DNA from: Ruegeria marina
GTDB taxonomy: Bacteria > Pseudomonadota > Alphaproteobacteria > Rhodobacterales > Rhodobacteraceae
Reading direction: 5' to 3'
Length of the DNA stretch: 64,000 bases
Assembly: GCF_900101475.1 (NCBI RefSeq)
Contig: NZ_FMZV01000005.1
Coordinates: 279,489-343,488 of the forward strand
How positions within the stretch are numbered: position 1 is the first letter of the stretch; the number at the start of each line of letters is the position of its first letter. This document shows positions 34,402-44,134 of the stretch, one piece after another. The translations under genes and the position numbers were made by a program. The notes beneath the pieces were generated by a model. That model had not been told where the DNA came from. It made no database searches and worked only from the letters and a program-made list of their open reading frames with translations.

Positions 34402-35109
34402 TTGACCGAGAACACGTATACCATTCGAAACCTCAAGAAGATCTACGGTCAGGGGGAAACCGCCGTACATGCCCTGCGGGGTGTCGATCTCGACATCCCG
34501 GAGGGGGAATTCGTTGTCCTGCTTGGCGCGTCCGGAAGTGGCAAGTCGACGCTGCTCAACATCATCGGGGGGCTGGATCGGGCCAGCGAGGGGACGGCCC
34601 GGTTCCGGGACCGCGAACTGACCACGATGTCCGACAGAGAGTTGACCAGGTACCGGCGCGACCATGTCGGGTTTGTCTTTCAGTTCTACAATCTCATGCC
34701 GAGCCTGACCGCGCGCGAGAACGTCGAACTGGTGACAGAGATTTCCCGCAATCCGATGGAGCCGGACAAGGCTTTGGCCCTAGTCGGATTGTCCGAACGC
34801 GCCGATCATTTTCCTTCGCAACTGTCGGGCGGCGAACAGCAACGCGTCGCCATTGCCCGGGCGGTGGCAAAACAGCCGGACGTGCTGTTCTGCGATGAGC
34901 CCACCGGGGCGCTCGACAGCACCACGGGCCGCGCGGTCCTGAGGGTCTTGCGCGATGTCAACGAGACTCTTGGCGCGACGGTGCTGGTGGTTACCCATGC
35001 GGCCTCACAGGCGGCAATGGCCGACCGCGTGATCCGCTTCAGCGACGGGCAAGTGGTCGAGGTCAGGGAAAACGACAGGAAATTGCGCCCCGAGGAGATC
35101 GAATGGTAG
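34402..35109 (+). CDS. ABC transporter ATP-binding protein, MacB/LolD/DevA type
   Basis: A 235-residue ATPase. It has Walker [10 protein letters not shown], the Q-loop in [18 protein letters not shown], the signature [14 protein letters not shown], Walker [12 protein letters not shown] and the H-loop VTHA. It energises the FtsX-type permease encoded eight bases downstream. The start appears to be TTG at 34402 with AAAGG about eight bases before it, since no ATG fits the conserved N terminus. The operon (ATPase, permease, HlyD-type protein) resembles DevABC-like export systems for lipids or small molecules. Confidence 0.88.
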   Translation: MTENTYTIRNLKKIYGQGETAVHALRGVDLDIPEGEFVVLLGASGSGKSTLLNIIGGLDRASEGTARFRDRELTTMSDRELTRYRRDHVGFVFQFYNLMPSLTARENVELVTEISRNPMEPDKALALVGLSERADHFPSQLSGGEQQRVAIARAVAKQPDVLFCDEPTGALDSTTGRAVLRVLRDVNETLGATVLVVTHAASQAAMADRVIRFSDGQVVEVRENDRKLRPEEIEW

Positions 35110-35116
35110 GCGTGGC

Positions 35117-37474
35117 ATGGCCCCTCTGACCAGAAAGCTGGCTCGCGACCTGTTGCGGATAAAGGGTCAGGCGATTGCCATTGCGCTGGTCGTCGCGGTC
35201 GGCGTTCTGCTTCAGGTCATGCAAAGCGGACTGGTCGTCAGCCTGGAAGAAACCAGGCGGGCCTATTACGAGCGATATCGGCTGGCCGACGTTTATGCGC
35301 CGGTCACCCGCGCTCCGGGGCGGTTGCTGGAGGACTTGCAGGAAATTCAGGGTGTTGCCGCCGTCGAGCTCCGGGTGACCGGCGCCGCCCGGATCGACCT
35401 GCCGGGCGTTTCGGTTCCGGTGCGCGCCCGCGCGCTGTCGTTGCGGGACTTGCCGCGGTTGAATGCCGTTCTGGTCACCGCCGGCCGTGCGCTCACCGGG
35501 GACAGGCCAGACGAAATCCTGTTGCTGGACAGTTTTGCCAAGGCGCATGGGCTGGGTCCGGGCGACCGGATACAGGCCACGATGAACGGCGCGCGGCACG
35601 CGTTCCGGATTGCCGGCCTCGCGATGTCGCCCGAGTTCCTGTACACCACCGCGCCCGGGGAAATGGTGCCCGATGATGGTCGGTTTGCCGTGCTCTTGAT
35701 GGCTCCGGACGCGATTGCGGCGGTTTTCGACATGGAAGGGGCCTTTAACGAGGTCCTTTTGTCGACCGCGCGCGGGGTCGAAGCGGCCGGCGTGATCGCG
35801 GAGGTAGACCACCTGCTGGAAAACTATGGCGGGGCGGGCGCCTTTGCGCTTGCGGATCTTCCATCGGACACATACATTACGCAGGAAATCAATGGCTTGC
35901 GTCAGGTTTCTCACGTCGTGCCGCCTGTATTCATGGCGGTGGCGGCCTTTCTTCTCTACATCGTCATTTCGCGCATGATCCAGGCGGAGAGGCGGGAAAT
36001 CGGACTGTTGAAGGCGTTCGGCTACAGCAATTGGGAGGTCGGCTCGCACTATCTCAGACTGGTGATGATCATCAGCCTGGGCGGTGCGGTTCTTGGGGGC
36101 GTCGCCGGAATTCTGGCCGGGCGGGCGCTGGTCGATGTTTACCTGCTCTATTACAAGTTCCCGTTCCTGGTATTCCGGTTGGACCCGTCTAGTTTCGCGA
36201 TCGGGTTCGGGGCCAGCCTGCTGGCTGCGTCGGCGGGGGGCCTGCTTGTATTGCGCCGGGTCTTCGAGTTGACACCGGCGGTCGCGATGCGCCCTGCGGC
36301 GCCCGCGGATTTCAGCCGGGCGCGCCCGTTCGGGGGGGCATTGGCACGGGCGCTGGATCAACCGACGCGCATGGTTCTGCGCCGTCTGGCGCGCGAACCG
36401 TTGCGCATGTCCGGGGCCGTGGCCGGGGTCGGGGCCGCCACCGCGCTGGCTGCGGCGATGGCCTCGATTCTGGCCGGTTTCGATGACATGGTCGAGTTGA
36501 CTTTCGGAGACATAGACCGCAGCGACCTTATGGTGTCTTTCATCCATCCCGTGGCCGAACAGGTCCGCTTTGACCTGGCCGCTCTACCTGGCGTGATCGA
36601 GGTGGAACCGTTTCGGGTCGTGGACGCGGTCATGGTGAACGGCAGGAACAGCTATCGCGGTGTGATAAACGGGATGGTCGAGCAGCCGCGGCTTTACCGG
36701 GCGGTCGACGCGGGTACCAGGCCGATCGCCATCCGGGGCGACGGGTTGATCCTGGCCACCGGTCTGGCGCAGGAATTGAAGGTCGGCCCCGGGCAGATGG
36801 TGACGCTGGATGTTCGGGAGGGGCGGCGCCCGAAGGTCGAGGTTCAGGTCTCGGCGGTTGCCGAATCCCTGATCGGGTCTCCGGCCTTCATGCAGATTGC
36901 GGCACTCAACCGGCTCCTGTCGGAACCGGGCCGCATCTCGGGCGCCTATTTGCGGGTCGATGCCAGCCGGGCCGACGAGACTTATCGCCGGTTGAAGGAC
37001 ATGCCACAGGTCGCCGGAGTCGCGATCAAGGCCGAAAGCCGCGCGGCCCTTCGCAAGATGATGGATCAGGGCGCGGGTGCGATGCGCTATGTCATGGCGG
37101 CGATTGCGGGGGTGATAACCTTCGGCGTCATCTACAACGCCGCGCGCGTGGCGCAGGCAGAACGCGAACGCGATCTTGCGGGATTGCGAGTGCTTGGCTT
37201 CACCCGATCCGAGGTCGCCTTTGTCCTGTTGGGGGAACTGGCGTTCGTGACCTTGCTGGCATTGCCTGTTGGCGCACTTGGCGGCTACGGTCTGAGCTTT
37301 GCGGTTTCCGCCGGGTTCAGCACTGACCTCTACCAGATTCCCGCCAGTTTCGGCCTTGCAAGTTTCGGCCAGGCGACTGCGATCGTCATTCTGGCCGCTC
37401 TGGTGTCGGGTTGGGCGGTGAAACGCGATATAGACCGTACTGACCTGGTTCAGGCCCTGAAAAGCAGAGAGTGA
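35117..37474 (+). CDS. ABC transporter permease, FtsX/MacB-like
   Basis: A 785-residue membrane protein with an N-terminal membrane segment (residues about 16-36) and a large periplasmic domain. Three helices follow at about 270-420. A second extracytoplasmic region and three C-terminal segments (about 650-780) complete two FtsX-type modules in one chain. The N-terminal and C-terminal FtsX domains (RREIGLLKAFGYSNWEVG and RERDLAGLRVLGFTRSEVAF) are typical of this family. It works with the preceding ATPase and the following HlyD-type adaptor. It overlaps the adaptor start by one base. Confidence 0.88.
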   Translation: MAPLTRKLARDLLRIKGQAIAIALVVAVGVLLQVMQSGLVVSLEETRRAYYERYRLADVYAPVTRAPGRLLEDLQEIQGVAAVELRVTGAARIDLPGVSVPVRARALSLRDLPRLNAVLVTAGRALTGDRPDEILLLDSFAKAHGLGPGDRIQATMNGARHAFRIAGLAMSPEFLYTTAPGEMVPDDGRFAVLLMAPDAIAAVFDMEGAFNEVLLSTARGVEAAGVIAEVDHLLENYGGAGAFALADLPSDTYITQEINGLRQVSHVVPPVFMAVAAFLLYIVISRMIQAERREIGLLKAFGYSNWEVGSHYLRLVMIISLGGAVLGGVAGILAGRALVDVYLLYYKFPFLVFRLDPSSFAIGFGASLLAASAGGLLVLRRVFELTPAVAMRPAAPADFSRARPFGGALARALDQPTRMVLRRLAREPLRMSGAVAGVGAATALAAAMASILAGFDDMVELTFGDIDRSDLMVSFIHPVAEQVRFDLAALPGVIEVEPFRVVDAVMVNGRNSYRGVINGMVEQPRLYRAVDAGTRPIAIRGDGLILATGLAQELKVGPGQMVTLDVREGRRPKVEVQVSAVAESLIGSPAFMQIAALNRLLSEPGRISGAYLRVDASRADETYRRLKDMPQVAGVAIKAESRAALRKMMDQGAGAMRYVMAAIAGVITFGVIYNAARVAQAERERDLAGLRVLGFTRSEVAFVLLGELAFVTLLALPVGALGGYGLSFAVSAGFSTDLYQIPASFGLASFGQATAIVILAALVSGWAVKRDIDRTDLVQALKSRE

Positions 37475-38724
37475 TGAGCGTGCCGAGACAAAAGAAAAGG
37501 GTTTCCCGCACAGTCCTGACCGCAATGGCAATTCTCCTGGTTGGCGGGTTTCTCGCATTTGCATTCTGGCCCCGCCCGGTCCTGGTGGACATGGCCGAGG
37601 TGCGCCGGGGGCCCATGATGGTGACTATCGACGAGGAGGGCCGCACCCGGGTCAAGGAACCTTACGTGGTCTCGTCGCCCGTGGCGGGAGAGTTGCAACG
37701 GGTGACCGTGCTGCCGGGTGAACGGGTCACCGCCGGTGAAACCGTGGTCGCGCAGATGCGCCCGGCGAAACCGTCTGTTCTGGATGTCCGCACACGTGAA
37801 CAGGCCCATGCCGCCGTGACCGCGGCCGAAGCCGCGCTGAGGCTTGCCCATGCCGATCTGAACGCGGCGCAGGCCAAGTACGACTTTGCCGAAAGCGATC
37901 TGGAGAGGGCCAAAACGCTGGTCGAGCGGGGGGTTGCCAGCGAGGTGACGATGGAGCGTGCCGAACAGGCTGCTCGGGTTGCACGCGCGAACCTGGACAC
38001 GGTTCAGGCGGCAATCGCGATGCGCGAAGCGGAACTCGCGAATGCCCGGGCGCAGCTGATCGGTTTCGATGACATTGCTCTGGCCAACGCCCTGGCAGAC
38101 AGTGTTCAGGCAGAGTACGGCATCCCCTTGCGCGCGCCGATCGACGGTACGATCCTGAAGGTTTTCCAGAAAAGCGAAACGACCCTGCCCGCGGGCGAGC
38201 CGATCCTGGAAATCGGCGACATTCAGGGCGACCTGGAGGTGATGGCTGAACTCCTGTCCTCGGACGCGGTGCGGACACAGCTGGGCGATCCGGTGATCAT
38301 CACCGACTGGGGCGGCGGAACCGATCTGAAAGGGAGCGTCAGTCGGATCGATCCCTATGGCTATACCAAGTTCTCGGCGCTTGGAGTCGAGGAGCAAAGG
38401 GTCGAGGTCACGATCGGGATCGCAACGCCGGCGGAGGAGCGCCGCTCTCTGGGCCACGGGTACCGGGTCGAGGTGCGCATCATCGTCTGGGATACCGAGG
38501 ATGCGTTGGTTGCCCCGTCGGCGGCGCTGTTCCGGAACGGCGGCGATTGGGCGGTGTTTGTGGTCCGCGATGGCCGCGCGGTTCTGACCGGCGTCGAGGT
38601 AGGGCAGAACAATGGGCGCGAGGCCGAGATATTGTCGGGTGTCGAGGCCGGGGACCGTGTTATCCTGTTCCCTTCGGCCGAACTGGAGGATCAGGTGCGC
38701 GTGTCGCAACGCCAGTTCGATTGA
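37474..38724 (+). CDS. HlyD family periplasmic adaptor subunit
   Basis: A 416-residue membrane-fusion protein with an N-terminal anchor (about residues 12-33), a lipoyl-like half motif, and a coiled-coil hairpin in the Ala/Glu-rich region about residues 100-190. A beta-barrel region follows. It links the inner-membrane ABC exporter encoded upstream to an outer-membrane channel, which is not encoded nearby. ATG at 37474 shares a base with the permease stop (TGATG); a GTG at 37471 is an alternative. A bidirectional terminator follows. Confidence 0.87.
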   Translation: MSVPRQKKRVSRTVLTAMAILLVGGFLAFAFWPRPVLVDMAEVRRGPMMVTIDEEGRTRVKEPYVVSSPVAGELQRVTVLPGERVTAGETVVAQMRPAKPSVLDVRTREQAHAAVTAAEAALRLAHADLNAAQAKYDFAESDLERAKTLVERGVASEVTMERAEQAARVARANLDTVQAAIAMREAELANARAQLIGFDDIALANALADSVQAEYGIPLRAPIDGTILKVFQKSETTLPAGEPILEIGDIQGDLEVMAELLSSDAVRTQLGDPVIITDWGGGTDLKGSVSRIDPYGYTKFSALGVEEQRVEVTIGIATPAEERRSLGHGYRVEVRIIVWDTEDALVAPSAALFRNGGDWAVFVVRDGRAVLTGVEVGQNNGREAEILSGVEAGDRVILFPSAELEDQVRVSQRQFD

Positions 38725-38725
38725 A

Positions 38726-38754
38726 AAAGCCGCCCGGACATGCCGGGCGGCTTT
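38726..38754. terminator. Bidirectional rho-independent terminator
   Basis: AAAGCCGCCCGG/CCGGGCGGCTTT forms a perfect 12-base stem with a 5-base loop (ACATG) between the HlyD gene and the convergent fumarase. Flanking A and T runs suit both strands. Confidence 0.85.
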
Positions 38755-38761
38755 GGTCTGC

Positions 38762-40270
38762 TTAACTCGCGGCGACCGGATCGCGCCGCCACCTGGCGGG
38801 GCCGGTGATGTGGATCGAATTGCCCTGGGTGTCGACTGCAACAGTCACCGGCATGTCCTCGACCTTCAACTCGTAGATCGCCTCCATCCCGAGATCCTGG
38901 AACGCCACCGGTTTGGCCGCCTTGATCGCCTTGGACACCAGATAGGCCGCGCCACCGACGGCGATCAGATAGGCCGCCTTGTGCTTAGCAATCGCCTCCA
39001 GCGCCACCGGGCCGCGCTCGGCCTTGCCGATCATCACCTTGAGTCCCGTGTCAGCCAGGATACGGTCGGTGAACTTGTCCATCCGGGTCGAGGTGGTCGG
39101 GCCCGCGGGGCCGATGGCCTCGTCGCCCACGGCATCGACCGGTCCGACGTAGTAGATCGCCTTGCCTTTCAGATCGACCGGCAGCGGCTCGCCGCGGTCG
39201 AGCATCTCGATCATCCGTTTGTGGGCCGCATCGCGCCCGGTATAGAGCGTGCCCGACAGAAGCAGCGTCTGGCCGGGTTCCAGCGAGGCCAGAACCTCGT
39301 CCGTCAGGTTGTCGAGGTCCAGCTTGGTCGCCTGCGCCCCGGCCTTTTCCAGCAGGATTTCCGGGTAGAGGTCCATCGGCGGCGGGGTGAATTCGGCCGG
39401 GCCGGAACCATCGAGGGTGAAATGCACATGCCGTGTGGCCGCGCAGTTGGGGATCAGGCCCACGGGCAGCGAGGCGGCATGGGTCGGGAAGCTCTTGATC
39501 TTGACGTCAAGCACGGTGGTCACGCCGCCCAGCCCCTGCGCGCCGATCCCCAGCGCATTGACGCGCTCGTAGATTTCCAGCCGCAGTTCCTCGGTCTTGT
39601 CCGAAGGGCCGCGGCGCAAGAGGTCGGCCATGTCCAGCGGTTCGTTCAGCGCCTGTTTGGCCAGGGCCATCGCCTTGTCGGCATTGCCGCCGACGCCGAT
39701 GCCCAGCACGCCCGGCGGGCACCAGCCCGCGCCCAGGGTCTCGACGGTCTGCACCACCCAGTCGGCCACGTTGCCCGAGGGGTTCAGCGTGGTGAACTTG
39801 GACTTGTTTTCCGAACCGCCGCCCTTGGCCGCAACCTCGACGTCGATCTTGTCGCCCGCCACCATCTCGACGGTCAGCATGCAGGGCGTGTTGTCGCCCG
39901 AGTTCTTGCGGGTGCCGAAGGGGTCGACCACGACCGAAGCGCGCAGCGGGTTGGTGTCACGCTGATAGCCCTGCCGTGTCCCCTCGTCGCAGATTTCCTG
40001 CAGCGAGCGGGTGAAATCGGTTTTCGCCTGCACGCCGATCTTGACATGGATATTGGCGGCGCCGGTGTCCTGGCAGATCGGACGGCGGCCCATGGCGCAC
40101 ATGCGCGAGTTGACGAGGATCTGGGCCATCGCGGCCTTGGCGCCGGGGTTTTCCTCGCGCTCCCAGGCGCTGGTCATGGCGCTGATGAAATCGGTCGGAT
40201 GATAGTACGAGATGTATTGCAGCGCCTCGGCGATACTTTCGATCAGGTCGCTTTCGCGGATTACGCCCAT
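38762..40270 (-). CDS. Fumarate hydratase, class I (iron-sulfur)
   Basis: A 502-residue class I fumarase with the two domains in one chain. The N-terminal 4Fe-4S domain has CQDTGAANIHVKIG, GAGWCPPGVLGIG and PNCAATRHVHF, which carry the cluster cysteines. The C-terminal domain begins around KLDLDNLTDEVL and has GPTTSTRMDKF. It interconverts fumarate and malate in the TCA cycle. GGAGG precedes the ATG. It is a single gene, convergent with the exporter and separated by a terminator, so not obviously part of the adjacent catabolic clusters. Confidence 0.93.
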   Translation of the reverse strand: MGVIRESDLIESIAEALQYISYYHPTDFISAMTSAWEREENPGAKAAMAQILVNSRMCAMGRRPICQDTGAANIHVKIGVQAKTDFTRSLQEICDEGTRQGYQRDTNPLRASVVVDPFGTRKNSGDNTPCMLTVEMVAGDKIDVEVAAKGGGSENKSKFTTLNPSGNVADWVVQTVETLGAGWCPPGVLGIGVGGNADKAMALAKQALNEPLDMADLLRRGPSDKTEELRLEIYERVNALGIGAQGLGGVTTVLDVKIKSFPTHAASLPVGLIPNCAATRHVHFTLDGSGPAEFTPPPMDLYPEILLEKAGAQATKLDLDNLTDEVLASLEPGQTLLLSGTLYTGRDAAHKRMIEMLDRGEPLPVDLKGKAIYYVGPVDAVGDEAIGPAGPTTSTRMDKFTDRILADTGLKVMIGKAERGPVALEAIAKHKAAYLIAVGGAAYLVSKAIKAAKPVAFQDLGMEAIYELKVEDMPVTVAVDTQGNSIHITGPARWRRDPVAAS

Positions 40271-40396
40271 GACATTCCTCCTGGGTCTGCCGGGGCATGC
40301 CTGCCACGGCCGTGCCCGGATGCCTGTTTCTCCTGTTTCACCGTCGTGGGTTGCAGAGCGCCGAACAGGGGGTTCCCGCGGGGTTTAGCGCGATTC

Positions 40397-40443
40397 CGGT
40401 ATGCACTGCCATACCGTTTAGGGCGGTGCGGCTTCGCGCCCTA
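40397..40443 (+). repeat. Two tandem hairpins upstream of the hydrolase gene
   Basis: CGGTATG/CATACCG (40397-40403 with 40410-40416, 6-base loop) is directly followed by TAGGGCG/CGCCCTA (40419-40425 with 40437-40443). Both stems are perfect. They lie in the 259-base gap between fumarase and the hydrolase, about 85 bases before the GTG. They could be an operator or a structured leader; no function is proven. Confidence 0.5.
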
Positions 40444-40529
40444 GGGCGGGCTTGCACGATGGCGGTTTTGCGCGCAATCTGCAGGCGAAACGGCGGCGTC
40501 TGGAGACCGGAAGATTGCACAGGAAATCA

Positions 40530-41435
40530 GTGAGGGCGGGGGTTCTGGACATCGCCTATCTGGAATCTGGCCCGGTGGATGGCTGGCCCTGCATCCTGAG
40601 CCATGGCTTTCCCTATGACGTGGAGACCTTTGCCGCCTCCGCCGCGCTGCTGGCAGATGCCGGCGCGCGGGTGATCCGGCCCTGGCTGCGCGGCTATGGG
40701 CCCACGCGGTTCCTGTCGCCGGAGACGCCCCGCTCGGGCGAACAGGCGGCGCTGGCGGCCGACCTGCTGGCGCTGATGGATGCGCTGGGGATCGAACGGG
40801 CGGTGCTGGGCGGGTATGACTGGGGCGGCCGGGCCGCCTGCGTGGTCTCGGCGCTGTGGCCGGATCGGGTCGTGGCGCTGGTCAGCGGCAATTCCTACAA
40901 CATTCAGAACATTCCCCGTTCGGGCGAGCCCGAAGCGCCCGAGATCGAGGCGAGCTATTGGTACCAGTACTATTTCCACTCCGAGCGCGGGCGCCGGGGT
41001 CTGGCGCGGGACCGGCGGGCGATGGCGCGCACGCTCTGGCGGATGTGGTCGCCGCGGTGGGATTTCGATGACGCGAGTTTTGACAGGACCGCCGCGTCCT
41101 TTGAAAACCCCGATTTCGTCGAAGTGGTGATCCATTCCTACCGCCATCGGTTCGGACTGGTGCCGGGCGATCCGGCCTATGCCCATATCGAGACGCAACT
41201 TGTGGCCCAGCCGTCAATTGGCGTGCCCACGGTGGCCATCGATGGCGATAGCGACGGGGTCAACGCCGGAACGGCCGGGCATCGCGACCATTTCACCGGG
41301 GCGTTCGACTACCGTGTTTTTCGGGGTGCAGGCCACAACCTGCCGCAGGAGCGGCCTGCCGATTGGGCGCAGGCGGTGATGGATGCCCGCGGAATGGCGT
41401 TGTCGGAACCGGGCCACAGGAAGGAAATGACATGA
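40530..41435 (+). CDS. Alpha/beta hydrolase with Asp nucleophile, epoxide hydrolase/dehalogenase-like
   Basis: A 301-residue alpha/beta hydrolase. The oxyanion motif HGFP is near residue 25. The nucleophile elbow GGYDWGG carries Asp97, as in epoxide hydrolases and haloacid/haloalkane dehalogenases, not Ser. The C-terminal GAGHNLPQERP supplies the catalytic His. The GTG at 40530 has AGGAAA a few bases upstream; an upstream TTG at 40452 is possible but less supported. It is coupled to the following dehydrogenase by ATGA (41432-41435). Substrate unknown. Confidence 0.82.
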   Translation: MRAGVLDIAYLESGPVDGWPCILSHGFPYDVETFAASAALLADAGARVIRPWLRGYGPTRFLSPETPRSGEQAALAADLLALMDALGIERAVLGGYDWGGRAACVVSALWPDRVVALVSGNSYNIQNIPRSGEPEAPEIEASYWYQYYFHSERGRRGLARDRRAMARTLWRMWSPRWDFDDASFDRTAASFENPDFVEVVIHSYRHRFGLVPGDPAYAHIETQLVAQPSIGVPTVAIDGDSDGVNAGTAGHRDHFTGAFDYRVFRGAGHNLPQERPADWAQAVMDARGMALSEPGHRKEMT

Positions 41436-42721
41436 ACCTTGCGCGTCTTGCAGGCGAACGCGCCGAAACAGGAAATCCCGTGAATGCCGCATTGATCGGC
41501 GCGGGCAAGTTCGGCTCGATGTTTCTCAGCCAGGTGCCGACGATTGCCGGCCTGAGAGTGACGGCGATTGCCGATCTCGACCCGGAGAGGGCGCGCGCGG
41601 CCTGCCGGGCCGTGGGCTGGAGCGAGGAACGGATCGCTGCCACCGCCTTTGTCGAGGATGGCCGCGCGCTTGCCGGCCGTTCGGATGTAGAGGTGATCAT
41701 CGAGGCCACCGGCGACCCGCGTGCCGGCATCGCCCATGCGCAGGCCGCCATCGCCGGAGGCAAACATGTCGTGATGGTCAATGTCGAGGCCGATGTGCTG
41801 GCTGGCCCGGCGCTGGCGCGCGCGGCACGGGCTGCGGGCACGGTCTATTCCATGGCCTATGGCGATCAACCCGCGCTCGTTGCCGAAATGGTCGATTGGG
41901 CGCGCGCCACCGGTTTTCGCGTCGCGGCGGCGGGCAAGGGTACGAAATACCTGCCTGCCTACCATGATGTCACTCCGGACGGGGTGTGGGACCATTATGG
42001 CCTGACGGCGGAAGAGGCGGCACGGGCCGGCATGAACCCGAAGATGTTTAATTCCTTTCTCGACGGGACCAAAAGCGCCATCGAGATGGTGGCCATCGCC
42101 AATGCCTGCGGGCTGGATGTGCCTGAACGGGGCCTCTCCTTTCCACCCTGCGGGGTCGACGATCTGGCGCATGTGCTGCGCCCGCGCGCGCTGGGCGGGC
42201 AACTGGATCGGGTCGGTATGGTCGAAACGATCTCCTCGCTCGAACGGGACGGGCGCCCGGTCTATCGCGACCTGCGCTGGGGGGTTTACGTGGTGCTCGA
42301 AGCCCCGAACGACTATGCCGCCGCCTGTTTCCGGCAGTACGGATTGCCGACCGATGCGACAGGGCGTTTCGCGGCGATGTACAAGCCCTTTCACCTGATC
42401 GGGCTGGAATTGTCGGTTTCCGTCCTGTCGGCGGCCTTGCGGAACGAGCCCACCGGCATGTCGCGCGAGATGCGGGGCACCGTGGCCAGTGTCGCCAAGC
42501 GGCCCCTGAAAGCGGGCGAGATGCTGGACGGGGAAGGCGGCTACACCGTCTGGGGCAAGGCCCTGCCCATCGGTCAGGCGACGGATGCGTTGCCAATCGG
42601 GTTGGCGCACCGTGTGCGGTTGCGTCGGGACGTGGCCGCCGGGGCGGTCCTGCGTCTGGGCGACGTGGACCTGGACAACGATCCGGTGCTTGACCTCTAC
42701 CGCGGGTGCCTGCCGCGATGA
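41432..42721 (+). CDS. NAD(P)-dependent homoserine-dehydrogenase-like oxidoreductase with C-terminal SAF domain
   Basis: A 429-residue protein. The N-terminal Rossmann motif AALIGAGKFGSMFLSQ is followed by a homoserine dehydrogenase/saccharopine-like central domain (KGTKYLPAYHDVTPDGVWDHYG). The last 80 residues resemble a SAF domain (VASVAKRPLKAGEMLDGEGG, then RDVAAGAVLRLGDVDLD). Such proteins are often annotated as SAF-domain or FlgA-like oxidoreductases with unknown substrate. It ends 7 bases before the convergent pqqE stop. Confidence 0.82.
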   Translation: MNLARLAGERAETGNPVNAALIGAGKFGSMFLSQVPTIAGLRVTAIADLDPERARAACRAVGWSEERIAATAFVEDGRALAGRSDVEVIIEATGDPRAGIAHAQAAIAGGKHVVMVNVEADVLAGPALARAARAAGTVYSMAYGDQPALVAEMVDWARATGFRVAAAGKGTKYLPAYHDVTPDGVWDHYGLTAEEAARAGMNPKMFNSFLDGTKSAIEMVAIANACGLDVPERGLSFPPCGVDDLAHVLRPRALGGQLDRVGMVETISSLERDGRPVYRDLRWGVYVVLEAPNDYAAACFRQYGLPTDATGRFAAMYKPFHLIGLELSVSVLSAALRNEPTGMSREMRGTVASVAKRPLKAGEMLDGEGGYTVWGKALPIGQATDALPIGLAHRVRLRRDVAAGAVLRLGDVDLDNDPVLDLYRGCLPR

Positions 42722-42728
42722 CTACAGC

Positions 42729-43817
42729 CTAGCGGGGCGCGACACGATAGGTGAAATCGGCACCGTCCGCGTCGCGCATCGCCTCGTCCAGCAACGCTGT
42801 GACCCGATGGTGATCGGGCGACTTGCGGCAGACCGGATCTGTCGCCGCCGCATCGCCGGCAATCGCCAGGGCCTGGCAGCGGCAGCCGCCAAAGTCGATG
42901 CCGACCCGTTCGCAACTGCGGCAGGTCTCGGGCAGGAAATCGGTGCCGCGATAAGCGTTGAAGGCCGGGCTGTCATACCAGATCTCGCGCAGGGGCCGGT
43001 CGGTGATCCGGTCGAACTGCAGATGCGGGATGGTCTCGGCCGCATGGCATGGCAGGACCTTGCCGTCGGGGACGATGTTGAGCCCCGTGCTGCCCCAGCC
43101 CCCCATGCAGGATTTCGGAAAGTCCGAGTAGTAGTCCGGTGGCACGAAATCGAAGGCCAGCACCCCGCGCAGACGTGCCTCGGCCTCGGCCACCTTGCGC
43201 TTGGTGGCCTCGGTCTGTTCGCGGGTCGGCAGCAGGGCCGCCCGGTTCAGGGTCGCCCAGCCATGGAATTGCACACAGGCGACCTCCAGCCGCCGTGCGC
43301 CCAGTTCAACCGCCATCTCGATGGTCCGGTCCAGATCGTCGAGGTTCTGGCGATGCATCACGGCGTTCAGCGTTAGGGGAATGCCGCGATCCCTGATCTC
43401 CTGCGCCACTGCCATCTTGCGGGCGAAACCGCCCTTATAACCGCCGATGCGGTCGGCCAGGTCGGCATGGGTGCCCTGCAGCGAGAGCTGGACATGATCC
43501 AGCCCGACTGCCTCCAGCGCATCGAGCCGTTTCGGGGTCAGGCCGATGCCGCTGGTGATGAGATTCGTGTAAAGCCCGGCCTCGCGGGCGGCGCGTGTCA
43601 GGTCCACCAGATCAGGGCGCGAGGCCGGCTCGCCCCCCGAGAGGTGCAGTTGCAGGACACCCAGTTCGGCGGCCTGCTGGAACGCATCGGCCCAGGTGGC
43701 GGTATCCAGTTCTGACTGGCGTCCCTGCAAGGCGACCGGATTCGAGCAATAGGGGCAGGACAGCGGGCAGCGATGGGTCAGCTCGGCCAGCATCGCGATG
43801 GGGGGCGGTACGGTCAT
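42729..43817 (-). CDS. pqqE: PQQ biosynthesis radical SAM enzyme PqqE
   Basis: A 362-residue radical SAM enzyme. The radical SAM cluster motif CPLSCPYC gives C17, C21 and C24. The C-terminal SPASM cysteines are in CMGGWG, VLPCHA and [18 protein letters not shown]. It forms the Glu-Tyr carbon-carbon crosslink in PqqA, bound to PqqD, as the first step of PQQ formation. It is last in pqqABCDE and overlaps pqqD by ATGA (43814-43817). Length is normal. Confidence 0.95.
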   Translation of the reverse strand: MTVPPPIAMLAELTHRCPLSCPYCSNPVALQGRQSELDTATWADAFQQAAELGVLQLHLSGGEPASRPDLVDLTRAAREAGLYTNLITSGIGLTPKRLDALEAVGLDHVQLSLQGTHADLADRIGGYKGGFARKMAVAQEIRDRGIPLTLNAVMHRQNLDDLDRTIEMAVELGARRLEVACVQFHGWATLNRAALLPTREQTEATKRKVAEAEARLRGVLAFDFVPPDYYSDFPKSCMGGWGSTGLNIVPDGKVLPCHAAETIPHLQFDRITDRPLREIWYDSPAFNAYRGTDFLPETCRSCERVGIDFGGCRCQALAIAGDAAATDPVCRKSPDHHRVTALLDEAMRDADGADFTYRVAPR

Positions 43818-44134
43818 GACTTCACCTGAAGGAAGACGCGGGCCCGCAAGCCCTGGAGAAATACCTGCACATCACCGGCGATCTGCTCGCGCGGCGCATT
43901 GTAGGTGGCGGCGAGATCGTCGATGATCTCGCCAAGGCGGGCCTGCCCGTTCACCCGGCTCAGGATGGCCTCGCCGATCGCGTCCAGCGCCACCGCCTTT
44001 TCCGGCGCCAGCAGGACCGTTCCGCCGCGGACCTTGTCTGCCTTTAGGCGCACGCCGCGCGGAAGATAGGGCCGGTCGCTGTCGGCGATGGCCAACGTGC
44101 AAGTGCGGTCGCTTTCGGCGATGGTCAGGCTCAT
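43814..44134 (-). CDS. pqqD: PQQ biosynthesis chaperone PqqD
   Basis: A 106-residue PqqD, the peptide chaperone (RRE fold) that presents PqqA to PqqE. The family core is visible ([20 protein letters not shown] and [22 protein letters not shown]). It is a separate gene, not fused to PqqC or PqqE as in some methylotrophs. It is about ten residues longer at the N terminus than many homologues. Starts and stops overlap with pqqC and pqqE by ATGA. Confidence 0.93.
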   Translation of the reverse strand: MSLTIAESDRTCTLAIADSDRPYLPRGVRLKADKVRGGTVLLAPEKAVALDAIGEAILSRVNGQARLGEIIDDLAATYNAPREQIAGDVQVFLQGLRARVFLQVKS

